From NCBI GenBank assembly GCA_027452145.1, contig DAIDHB010000408.1:1-64000 (forward strand): a DNA stretch of 64,000 nt. The letters run 5' to 3'. This DNA is from Planctomycetales bacterium (GTDB lineage Bacteria; Planctomycetota; Planctomycetia; Isosphaerales; Isosphaeraceae). Of this stretch, positions 27,707 to 39,258 are shown piece by piece. The notes beneath the pieces were generated by a model. The model made no database searches. It worked only from the letters and a program-made list of their open reading frames with translations, and was not told where the DNA came from. Each line of letters begins with the position of its first letter. Position 1 is the stretch's first letter. The position numbers and the translations under genes were made by a program.

Positions 27707-28249
27707 TCACAGCCGCTCGAGCCAGCGCTCGGAGGGCAGGACCTCGCTGAGCAACTGCGCCTGGGCGGCCAGGATCGAGCGCTGGAGCTCCTCGGCGGTG
27801 ACATTCCCGCCGGCGTTGGAGAGCGGCAGCGTGCCGGTGGCGTCGCTGAGGAATTCGGATTTGAATCCGCGGTGGACGGCCTGGCGGGCGGTTGTGTCGC
27901 AGCACATGTGGGTCATGTAGCCGGCGATGGTCACGGTGTCGATCCCGCGCGCCCGGAGCCACTCTTCCAGCGGCGTGCTGGTGTAGCTGCCGGGCAGGGA
28001 TTTCTCGATCCGCAGGTCGTACGGCCGGGCCGCGACCTCGGGGTGCAGCTCCCACTCGCGGGTCCCCTTGCGGAAGATCGGCAGGTTCTCGCTCTCCGAA
28101 TGATGCTGGATGACCACCGTCGGAATACGGCCCGCCGCGGCGTCCATCACCTTGAGGATTTGCTCGAGGTGCCCGACCGGATGGGTGATCGGCAGCGCGC
28201 CGGTGAAATACTCGTTCTGCACGTCGATGATCAGGAGGGCACGGCTCAT
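27707..28249 (-). CDS. Isochorismatase-family cysteine hydrolase
   Basis: 180 residues. The family triad is visible: D9 in [11 protein letters not shown]83 in [10 protein letters not shown] and Cys116 in [13 protein letters not shown]. Members hydrolyse nicotinamide, isochorismate, N-carbamoyl compounds or similar amides and ethers. The substrate cannot be told from sequence. ATG 28249 has AGGAGT-like pairing upstream; a longer frame upstream runs through the repeat element and is not used. It points away from katG's 3' end across an inverted-repeat element of 213 bp. Confidence 0.92.
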   Translation of the reverse strand: MSRALLIIDVQNEYFTGALPITHPVGHLEQILKVMDAAAGRIPTVVIQHHSESENLPIFRKGTREWELHPEVAARPYDLRIEKSLPGSYTSTPLEEWLRARGIDTVTIAGYMTHMCCDTTARQAVHRGFKSEFLSDATGTLPLSNAGGNVTAEELQRSILAAQAQLLSEVLPSERWLERL

Positions 28250-28305
28250 GGAGGACTCCGTTGGTGAGGGAGCGGGGACTGGCTCCGCATTCGATGGGCC
28301 CGTCC

Positions 28306-28518
28306 CGCCTGGCGAACCGGCGACGTGAGGCGCCGGGTCATGCCTGAAGCCTGATACACAGACCCGCTGATGCGGTCTGGTTGATGGGAGGACGAGGCTC
28401 CTGCCGAGCCGCGGGGGAGGGCTCGCCGGGAGGCTCGCCCTCCCGGACCGACCGGAAAGCCTCAGCGGGCTCATGAAGGAAAAGAACCCGGCGACTCACG
28501 TCGCCGGTTCGCCTGGCG
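28306..28518. mobile_element. 213-bp inverted-repeat element with a nested second repeat
   Basis: The ends are 33-bp inverted repeats with two mismatches (28306-28338 and 28486-28518), each holding one copy of the CCGGCGAC palindrome family. Nested inside at 28386-28444 is an inverted pair of a second family (GGGAGGACGAGGCTCC type) also present at 43735-43813. The right end stops one base before katG's stop codon (28520-28522). Confidence 0.75.
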
Positions 28519-28519
28519 G

Positions 28520-32157
<3,638 letters not shown>

Positions 32158-32306
32158 CAATCCAGGCGAGTCGCCTGGAAGAAGCGGCCGGTCCGGCGCT
32201 CGCGGGCCGTCGAAGGCGTGAGGGATCGACGGGTCGTGTCGTTTCGCCCACGATGGATGCGGCCGGCCGGCCGGCGCCGCCCGGCCGCCATTCGTCTCAC
32301 TTCGCG

Positions 32307-33623
32307 TCACGGCCTGCGATGAATCCGGCCCCCTTTCATCACCAGCCGGACGCGGCGCAGCGATTTGATATCGGCGGTGGGATCGCCCTCGACGGCGGCC
32401 AGGTCGGCCAGGAGCCCCGGCCGGACCGCGCCGATGCGATCCTGCCAGCCGATCGTCCGCGCGGCGACGTCCGTGGCGGCGCGGAGCGCGTCGGCCGGCT
32501 TCATGCCGTAGTCGACCATCAGCTCGAGCTCGCGGGCGCCGTCGCCGTGGGCGAAGACGCCCATGTCGCTGCCGTTGGCGATGACGACGCCCGCGGCCAG
32601 GGCCTTCCTGAACGTCTCGCGGGCCCGCCGCAGCCGCGGCGGCTCGGGGCCCGAGCCGGGCCGATACCCGGCATAACGCGCCGAGGCCTCGAACGCGGCC
32701 AGCGTCGGGCACAGCACGACCTTGCGCTCGGCCATCAGCCGGAAGACCTCCTCGTCGCCGCCGTCGCCGTGCTCGATCGTCGTCACGCCCGCCATCGCCG
32801 CGCGGCGCATCCCTTCCTTCGACGTGGCATGGGCCGCCACCGGGACGCCCACCGAGCGCGCCGTCTCGACGATCCGGTTCATCTCGTCCTGCGTGAACGA
32901 CGGCCGGACCGGGCCGCCTCCCATCGCCGTGTCGGCGTAGACCTTGATCCAGTTGGCCCCGCGGCCGATCTGGTCGCGGACGACGCGGATCAACGCGTCG
33001 ACGCCGTCGGCCTCCTCGGCGCCCTGGGGAATGTGCCACTCGGGCGCGAATCCCTTCGGCGCGTAGCTGCCCGTGGCCACGATGGCCCGGGTGACGACGA
33101 GCATCCGCGGGCCTGGCACGATCCCGTCGTCGACCGCCTGCTTGATCCCGACGTCCGCGTACATCGCCCCCTCGGTGCCCAGGTCGCGGATCGTGGTGAA
33201 GCCCGAGTCCAGAATGCTGCGCAGGTGGTTGGTCGCGCGGCAGACCCGCAGGGCCAGCGGCTCCTTGAGGACCTGGTCGTTCCAGACGGCCTCGTCGTAG
33301 GGATGGAGTAAAACGTGCGTGTGCAGGTCGATCAGGCCCGGCAGCAGCGTCATCCCGGGCAGCTCGATGGTGCGGGCGCCCTCGGGCGCCTTGACATCGC
33401 CGGCCGGTCCGGCCGCCTCGATCCGCTCGCCGACGACGACGACCGCCCAGCCCTCGTGGGGCAGGGGATCGATCCCGTCGAACACCCGCGCCGGCCTCAG
33501 CACGACCGGCGGATCCTGCGGCGACCTGGCGGGGCGAGGTTGTTGACGAGACGGGCCCTGCGCCCGGGCCGACCCCACGGACAACATCAGACACAGCACC
33601 GCCATCAAAACGCGCCGCACCAT
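32307..33623 (-). CDS. Secreted metal-dependent amidohydrolase
   Basis: 438 residues. Signal peptide VLMAVLCLMLSVGSARA, then an amidohydrolase TIM barrel. Metal ligands appear as H101/H103 in GLIDLHTHV, the lysine of WIKVYADT (the usual carbamylated position), the histidines of AAHATSKEG and TIEHGDGG, and the aspartate of IANGSDMG. The pattern fits the imidazolonepropionase / Xaa-Pro-dipeptidase-like subgroup. Substrate unknown; export suggests an extracellular or periplasmic peptide or amide. ATG 33623 is chosen because the signal peptide begins there; the frame stays open upstream. Confidence 0.92.
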   Translation of the reverse strand: MVRRVLMAVLCLMLSVGSARAQGPSRQQPRPARSPQDPPVVLRPARVFDGIDPLPHEGWAVVVVGERIEAAGPAGDVKAPEGARTIELPGMTLLPGLIDLHTHVLLHPYDEAVWNDQVLKEPLALRVCRATNHLRSILDSGFTTIRDLGTEGAMYADVGIKQAVDDGIVPGPRMLVVTRAIVATGSYAPKGFAPEWHIPQGAEEADGVDALIRVVRDQIGRGANWIKVYADTAMGGGPVRPSFTQDEMNRIVETARSVGVPVAAHATSKEGMRRAAMAGVTTIEHGDGGDEEVFRLMAERKVVLCPTLAAFEASARYAGYRPGSGPEPPRLRRARETFRKALAAGVVIANGSDMGVFAHGDGARELELMVDYGMKPADALRAATDVAARTIGWQDRIGAVRPGLLADLAAVEGDPTADIKSLRRVRLVMKGGRIHRRP

Positions 33624-33838
33624 GGTCGCTCTCCGATGCTCGTCCAGGACCGGGCCCTTCCCGCGAGATCGACCGGCCGATCGCGGTCCGAGCATCATCC
33701 CAGCCGGAAGGGTCGGACGCCATGGCCCTTCGCGCTCCACCTATCGATGTTCAGGATCTCCTCCCGGAGCGGAAAGCTTTCGTCGATTTGTTGGGCTCGC
33801 TATGATGGGGGAAGTGATCATCCCGAGGGAGGACGCTC

Positions 33839-34096
33839 ATGTCAGAATCGACGACCTGTTCGGCGCTCAACCTCCAGGCGGCTCGCCAGATCAACGAAGC
33901 GGCGCGGAAGGATCCCGGCTCGCCTTTCGCGGGCAAGTTCGTCGGGCTCGTCGATGGCCAGGTTGTGGCGGCAGGCGACGACCCGGATGATGTGGTCGAG
34001 CGGCTGCGCCAGATCGAACCGGATCCGAGCCGGACGTTTTGCTTTGAGGCCGGCCTGGACTATGACCGAGTCGAAGACATCTGGGCCCTGCGCTGA
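33839..34096 (+). CDS. DUF5678 small protein
   Basis: 85 residues. The central GKFVGLVDGQVVAAGDDPDDV is the DUF5678 core, a short domain with no assigned function, and the C-terminus ends DRVEDIWALR. A strong GAGGGAGGA precedes ATG 33839, and TATGAT at 33801-33806 may be a -10 box. The stop TGA overlaps the ATG of the next gene (TGATG), so the two are translationally coupled. This arrangement with a retropepsin-like protein suggests they work together. Confidence 0.85.
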   Translation: MSESTTCSALNLQAARQINEAARKDPGSPFAGKFVGLVDGQVVAAGDDPDDVVERLRQIEPDPSRTFCFEAGLDYDRVEDIWALR

Positions 34097-34494
34097 TGCC
34101 CCAGATCCTCTGGCCCCTGGTCAATCATCGACCGATCATCGAAATCGTCCTCTCGCCGACCACGGGAGGTCCGTCCCTGGTCCGTCAGGTCATCGCAGAT
34201 ACGGGGGCCGGCAGAGCGCAGTCCGGCTTTGAACTCGTCGTCAACGAGACGGACTGTCTCGTTTGTGGCGGCATCCCGTCTTACCCGATCACACTGGGCG
34301 GGGCCTATGCGGGATTGTTCCCGGTGTACCTGGTCCGTATCGGGATTCCTGCATTGAGCTTCGACCATACCCTGCGGGTCGCGGGCGTACCGTCATGTCC
34401 GACCGGGTTTGACGGCATCGCGGGCTTTCGCCTGCTCAACCGCTTCACCTACGGGAATTTCGGCGATCCGAGCCGGTTTGGCCTGGAAACCTGA
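34096..34494 (+). CDS. Retropepsin-like aspartic protease (clan AA), single-domain
   Basis: 132 residues. A DTGAG motif (VIADTGAG, near residues 34-40) is the catalytic signature of retroviral-type aspartic proteases, and GIAGFRLLNRFTYGNF near the end matches the usual hydrophobic-Gly/second-loop and final strand. Such proteins act as homodimers, each giving one aspartate. Three cysteines are present. No membrane segment or signal. It is coupled to DUF5678 by a 1-base overlap. The target is unknown; the DUF5678 partner could be a substrate, inhibitor or adaptor. Confidence 0.8.
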   Translation: MPQILWPLVNHRPIIEIVLSPTTGGPSLVRQVIADTGAGRAQSGFELVVNETDCLVCGGIPSYPITLGGAYAGLFPVYLVRIGIPALSFDHTLRVAGVPSCPTGFDGIAGFRLLNRFTYGNFGDPSRFGLET

Positions 34495-34693
34495 GCGGTG
34501 GGCGCCAACGCGATACGGTCGTGGGAGCACGGGGACGCGGCGGCGCAAGGACAAGTGATTCGATCTCCCTCTCGGCAGGCCGCATCGGCATGGTACAATC
34601 GCGTCGATGAGGCCGCTGTGGCGCGGCCTCGCCGCCGGTTCAATCGTCGCCCCACGAGCCCTCGGCCACTAGCCAGGACACGACGCCAACTCC

Positions 34694-35788
34694 ATGAGAA
34701 TCGGGATCGCCAACGACACGGCCCTGGCCCGCGAGGCGTTGCGCCGGGTGCTGACGTCGTCGCCGGAGCACGAGGTCGTGTGGACGGCCACCGACGGGGC
34801 CGAGGCGATCGCGCTGGCGCGGGCCAATCCGCCCGACCTGATCCTGATGGACCTGGTGATGCCGGGGGTCGACGGGGTCGAGGCGACGCGGCGGATCATG
34901 GGCGAGTCGCCGTGCGCCATCCTGGTCGTCACCTCGACGGTCAGCGGCAACCTGGGTCAGGTGTACCAGGCGATGGGTTATGGCGCGCTCGACGCGACCG
35001 ACACGCCCCGGCTGGGCCCGCGTGGCGAGGTGACCGGGGCGGCCGTATTGCTGCACAAGATCGAGCTGATCGGCCGGCTGGTGGGCAAGCCCGACCGGCC
35101 GCCGCGCGAGCGATGCAGCGAGGTGAGGGCCGGCGCCTCGGCGGCGGAGTCGCCCTTCGCGGCCGGCCCGCCGCTGGACCCGCTGATCGTGCTGGGGGCC
35201 TCCACCGGCGGGCCCCAGGCCCTGGCCGACATCCTCGGAGGTCTGCCGCGGCACCTCGACGCGGGCGTCGTCATCGTGCAGCACGTCGACGCCGCCTTCG
35301 CCCCCGGGCTGGGCAAGTGGCTCTCCGAGCAGGCCAACCGGCCCGTGACCATGATCGCCGAGGGGCACCGCCCGGCCGCCGGCGAGATCCTGCTCGCCGT
35401 TACCGACGACCACGTCGTCCTCGGCGACGATCGCCGCCTGCATTATTCCCCCGAGCCGGTCTCCGCCTGCTATCGCCCCTCGGTCGACGTCTTCTTCGAG
35501 AGTGTCGGGCGGAACTGGCCCCGGCCGGGCGTCGCCGCGCTGCTAACAGGCATGTTCCACGACGGCGCCCGCGGGATGCTGGGCCTCCGCCGCCTCGGCT
35601 GGCGGACCATCGCCCAGGACGAGTCCTCCAGCGTCGTCTGGGGCATGCCCAGGGCCGCCGTCGAGCTCGGCGCCGCCGAGGAAGTCCTGCACATCAACCA
35701 CATCGCCGACAGGATCGCCCGGCTCGTCCGCAACGGCGGCCCGGACTGGGCACCCATCGAACCCTACCGCCGGGAGCCCCTGGTATGA
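34694..35788 (+). CDS. WspF-like CheB receptor methylesterase
   Basis: 364 residues. N-terminal receiver with phospho-acceptor D53 (LILMDLVMPGVDGVEATRRIM), linker, then the CheB methylesterase domain with S170 (GASTGG), H197 (VQHVD) and D290 (TGMFHDGARGM). The receiver's MRIGIANDTALAREALRR, MGYGALDATDTPRLG and the following HKIELIGRLVGKP closely resemble WspF of the Pseudomonas Wsp surface-sensing system rather than chemotaxis CheB. It removes methyl groups from chemoreceptor glutamates. It overlaps the next gene by 4 bp (ATGA). No CheA, CheW, CheR or receptor gene lies within the window on either side. Confidence 0.93.
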   Translation: MRIGIANDTALAREALRRVLTSSPEHEVVWTATDGAEAIALARANPPDLILMDLVMPGVDGVEATRRIMGESPCAILVVTSTVSGNLGQVYQAMGYGALDATDTPRLGPRGEVTGAAVLLHKIELIGRLVGKPDRPPRERCSEVRAGASAAESPFAAGPPLDPLIVLGASTGGPQALADILGGLPRHLDAGVVIVQHVDAAFAPGLGKWLSEQANRPVTMIAEGHRPAAGEILLAVTDDHVVLGDDRRLHYSPEPVSACYRPSVDVFFESVGRNWPRPGVAALLTGMFHDGARGMLGLRRLGWRTIAQDESSSVVWGMPRAAVELGAAEEVLHINHIADRIARLVRNGGPDWAPIEPYRREPLV

Positions 35789-36999
35789 GCACCGACGCCC
35801 TGCCCGCCCTGACCGAGCACAAGGTCACGGTCCTGTTGATCGACGACCAGCCCATGATCGGCGAGGCCGTCCGCCGCATGCTTGCCGGCGAGCCCGACGT
35901 CGTCTTCCACTACTGCCGCGACGCCGCAAAAGCCCTCGACGAGGCCCACCGCGTCGAGCCCACCGTGATCCTCCAGGACCTCGTCATGCCCGACATCGAC
36001 GGGCTCACCCTGGTCAAGACCTTCCGCGCCAACGAGCGCACCCGCGAGACCCCGATGATCGTCCTCTCCACCAAGGAGGAGCCCACCGTCAAGGCCGAGG
36101 CCTTCGCCCTGGGCGCCAACGACTACATCGTCAAGCTCCCCGACCGCCTCGAGCTCCTGGCGAGGATCCGGTATCACTCCAGGGGCTACATCAACCTGCT
36201 CCAGCGCAACGAGGCCTACGACGCTCTGCTCGAAAGCCAGCGCAAGCTGGCGCACGAGATCCACCAGGCCACCCGCTACGTCCGCTCGCTCCTGCCCGAG
36301 AAGCTCAGGAAGGGCGAGGTCCGCACCGACTGGCGGTTCGTCCCCTCGGCCGAGCTGGGGGGCGACTCGTTCGGGTATCACTGGCTCGACGACGACCACT
36401 TCGCCTTCTTCCTCCTGGATGTCAGCGGCCACGGGGTCGGCTCGGCCCTGCTGTCGGTCTCGGCGCTGAATGCCCTGCGCTCGCAGGCGCTGCCGAATGC
36501 CGACTTTCGCGTCCCTTCGCAGGTGCTCGCGGCGCTCAACAACGCGTTTCAGATGGACCAGCAGAACGGCCTGTTCTTCACCATCTGGTACGGCGTCTAC
36601 CACCGGCCCAGCCGAAAGCTCGACTACGCCGGCGGCGGGCATCCGCCCGTGCTGCTGCTGACCGGCCCGTCGGTCGACCGCGCGGCGCTCTCGGTCCTCG
36701 AATCGCAGGGCCCGATGATTGGCGCCGTGCCCGACCTCGAATTCCAGTCCGGGTCCGCGCAGCTCGACGCCTTCGCCAAGGTCTACCTCTACAGCGACGG
36801 GGCCTACGAGATCCAGCGGACCGACGAGACCATGTGGCCGTTCGACGAGTTCGTCGCGTTCATGAAGCAGGGGCCGCACGACGCCGCCGACGGCGCCATG
36901 ATGGACCGCCTGATCGCCCACGACCGCATCCTCCAGGGCCGCGACGAGTTCATCGACGATTTCTCGATCGTCGAGCTCCAGTTCCTGGGCGGCTCGTGA
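35785..36999 (+). CDS. WspR-like receiver fused to PP2C/SpoIIE phosphatase
   Basis: 404 residues. Residues about 14-135 are a receiver with phospho-acceptor D65 (VILQDLVMPDIDGLTL), and VLSTKEEPTVK, GANDYIVKLPD and IRYHSRGYI are nearly those of WspR. A coiled-coil (LQRNEAYDALLESQRKLAHEI) follows, as in WspR. Where WspR carries a GGDEF diguanylate cyclase, this protein has a PPM/SpoIIE-type phosphatase from about residue 180: the metal-site motifs GGDSFG and LDVSGHGVGSALLS are present, with DGAYE and the late DDFSIVEL. Phosphorylation at D65 probably controls dephosphorylation of an unknown Ser/Thr phosphoprotein. Confidence 0.93.
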   Translation: MSTDALPALTEHKVTVLLIDDQPMIGEAVRRMLAGEPDVVFHYCRDAAKALDEAHRVEPTVILQDLVMPDIDGLTLVKTFRANERTRETPMIVLSTKEEPTVKAEAFALGANDYIVKLPDRLELLARIRYHSRGYINLLQRNEAYDALLESQRKLAHEIHQATRYVRSLLPEKLRKGEVRTDWRFVPSAELGGDSFGYHWLDDDHFAFFLLDVSGHGVGSALLSVSALNALRSQALPNADFRVPSQVLAALNNAFQMDQQNGLFFTIWYGVYHRPSRKLDYAGGGHPPVLLLTGPSVDRAALSVLESQGPMIGAVPDLEFQSGSAQLDAFAKVYLYSDGAYEIQRTDETMWPFDEFVAFMKQGPHDAADGAMMDRLIAHDRILQGRDEFIDDFSIVELQFLGGS

Positions 37000-37114
37000 G
37001 CCCTGAGCGCCAATCGGCTGGACTGCGCAGCGGCGAAGACCCCTCAGCCCATCCCTCTCCCCGGCGGGCGGATCAGCCTCTGCGCGATAGGCGCTCGAAC
37101 GCCCCGGCCGCGAT

Positions 37115-39115
37115 TCACCGGCCGAGGACCCGGAATCGGCGCATCAGCTCGTCGCGGCCGGCCGGGTCGAGGTCGATCAGCTCGCCCAGCGCGGCCCTGG
37201 CCTCCGCGGTCTCGCCGCGGCGGATCAGCGCCTGGACCAGCAGCGTCCGGGCCGCGCGGCCGAACGGATCGAGCCGCACCGCATCGCGGCAGGCGGCGAT
37301 CGCGCCGTTCCAGTCGCGCCCCTGGAAGCAGAGCCGCGCGAGTTCGACGTGGTAACCGGCGTTCCAGGGGTTCACGCGGATCGCCCGTCGCCAATGGTCG
37401 ATCGCTTCCCGGGACTGGCCGGTGCGGTCGGCGAGGTGGGCGGCGCCGGCCAGGGCGGTCTCGATGTCCGGCTGGCGCGCCAGCGCCTGGCGGAACGACG
37501 CCAGGCCGTCCTCGGGCCGACCGAGCCGTTCCAGGACCACCCCGCGGCACTGCCAGGCGAGCAAGTCGTCCGGGCGCGCGGCCACGGCCGCTTCGAGCAG
37601 CGGCAGCGCCGACGCCGCCCACCTCGGCCCGCTCCGGCACAGCGCGATCCCCAGGTCGCGCGCCGACTCTGCCCGCCGGCGGGCCTCGGCCTCCTCGCCG
37701 TGGAACAAAACCAGCGGCGCCTCCCCGGCACGGGCCTGGGTCGGGCCGTCCGGGAGATTCCGGCCTTCCTCGGACCCGGCCGCGCCGGGCTTCCTGGGGA
37801 TGCGGTGGTCCGTCGCCGCGGCGTGGGCGATGTCCGACTGTCCCAGCCTCGGCATGTGGCAGGCGGTGCAGTCGTCCTGTCGCTGGCGCCGGCGACGCTC
37901 CGGCTCGGGCACCGCGCAGCCGCGATCGCCGCCGTGGCACTCGAGGCACCGCCCCCGGTAGAAGGCGATCCGCTCGGACTCCCCAGGCCGGCGGTGCGGG
38001 TCGTGGCACGAGATGCAGCCCAGCCGCCCCGAGCTGTCGCGGTAGCAGCGGCTGTCGTGCATCTGCTCCACCTGGCCGACGAACTTCTCCGTCGACCGGC
38101 TCGAGGGGCGGACGAACACCGACCACACCGCGTCGAACGGCAGGCCCGGCCGGAAATCGTCGTCCCGGCGATCCAGCCGCACGACCCGCTGCTGGCCCAT
38201 CAGGTGGCACTGCTCGCACACCGCGTCGCGCAGCGCCGGCTCGAGCGAGGCAGGGTTCACGATCGTCGGGTCCAGCCCGCCGCCGCCCGCGGAGCGGCCG
38301 CCCGGGATACTGCCCGACTCGCCGAACGGCCGACGCACGTGCAGCTCGCCCGGGCCGTGGCAGCGTTCGCAGCCGATCGCGTGGCCCCGGAAAATCGGCG
38401 GCTCATACCGGTTCACGGTCCCCTCGACCGGCTCGACCCGGTTCGCGTGGCAATACAGGCACGTCTCCACCACGCCCCGGCCGAAGTGCGGGTTGCTCTT
38501 GCGATACCCCGGCGAGAGGTCCCATTTTCGCTCGCGCGTGAACCAACTGATCGGCGACTGGAACAGATAGCCGTCGCGATCGACCAGGAAGCTGGCGCCC
38601 TGATTACCCGAGCCCAGCACGTATTTCACCTCGGCCTCGTCGACGATCGCGGGCTGCCCTGGGCCGTTGCGCCTCGCCTCGCGATGAAAGACACGGCCGC
38701 CGCGGCGCACGATCGAGTAATCCAGGCCGTCGGCCTGGAACAGCGTCCGCCCGTCGGCCGACTGGTCGAACGCCGGCTCCGCCGCCGCGGCCTCCTCGAT
38801 CGGGGCGAGCGAGCGGCCCATCGGATGCCGTCGGTAGGTTGACGCGATCTCGCCGTGGCAGCGGGCGCAGGCCCCGTCCCCAACGTAGGCGACCCCCGCG
38901 CGGGTGTTCGCATACGGCGAGGCGATCTCCGGCGGCCGAGACCCTCGGGCCGTGGCCGCGGCCGTGGCGGGCGCCGGCGCGGTCGACACCGCGATCTGCC
39001 ACGCCACGATCGCCGCGACCACCCCCAGCGCCGCCGCGGCCGCGATGAGCCAGGGGACCACGCGTGCCCGCGGCTCCTGACGTGGTGTCCCAGACTCGAT
39101 CGACCCGGCCATCAT
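37115..39115 (-). CDS. Membrane-anchored heptaheme cytochrome c with C-terminal TPRs
   Basis: 666 residues. One N-terminal membrane segment (WLIAAAAALGVVAAIVAW), then seven CxxCH haem motifs (CARCH near residue 83, CLYCH, CERCH, CEQCH, CISCH, CLECH, CTACH), placing it in the cytochrome c-554/multiheme class. From about residue 475 it is TPR (LGIALCRSGPRWAASALPLLE, AIDHWRRAIRVNPWN). Haem attachment requires export, so the TPRs are periplasmic. GGGGAG precedes the start; ATG 39115 and ATG 39112 are both usable. It probably takes part in extracytoplasmic electron transfer. It is divergent from the M16 peptidase. Confidence 0.9.
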   Translation of the reverse strand: MMAGSIESGTPRQEPRARVVPWLIAAAAALGVVAAIVAWQIAVSTAPAPATAAATARGSRPPEIASPYANTRAGVAYVGDGACARCHGEIASTYRRHPMGRSLAPIEEAAAAEPAFDQSADGRTLFQADGLDYSIVRRGGRVFHREARRNGPGQPAIVDEAEVKYVLGSGNQGASFLVDRDGYLFQSPISWFTRERKWDLSPGYRKSNPHFGRGVVETCLYCHANRVEPVEGTVNRYEPPIFRGHAIGCERCHGPGELHVRRPFGESGSIPGGRSAGGGGLDPTIVNPASLEPALRDAVCEQCHLMGQQRVVRLDRRDDDFRPGLPFDAVWSVFVRPSSRSTEKFVGQVEQMHDSRCYRDSSGRLGCISCHDPHRRPGESERIAFYRGRCLECHGGDRGCAVPEPERRRRQRQDDCTACHMPRLGQSDIAHAAATDHRIPRKPGAAGSEEGRNLPDGPTQARAGEAPLVLFHGEEAEARRRAESARDLGIALCRSGPRWAASALPLLEAAVAARPDDLLAWQCRGVVLERLGRPEDGLASFRQALARQPDIETALAGAAHLADRTGQSREAIDHWRRAIRVNPWNAGYHVELARLCFQGRDWNGAIAACRDAVRLDPFGRAARTLLVQALIRRGETAEARAALGELIDLDPAGRDELMRRFRVLGR

Positions 39116-39258
39116 GTCTCCCCATTCCTGAACTCGCACCATCGTAGCGGACCGATCGGCCCGGGGCCATCGCCACGGTCGTCGCTGACTGACTTGTGAT
39201 TCCTCCTTGCACGGACGATAATCCCGGGACGAACCAAAACACCCGGGAGGCCATTGCC

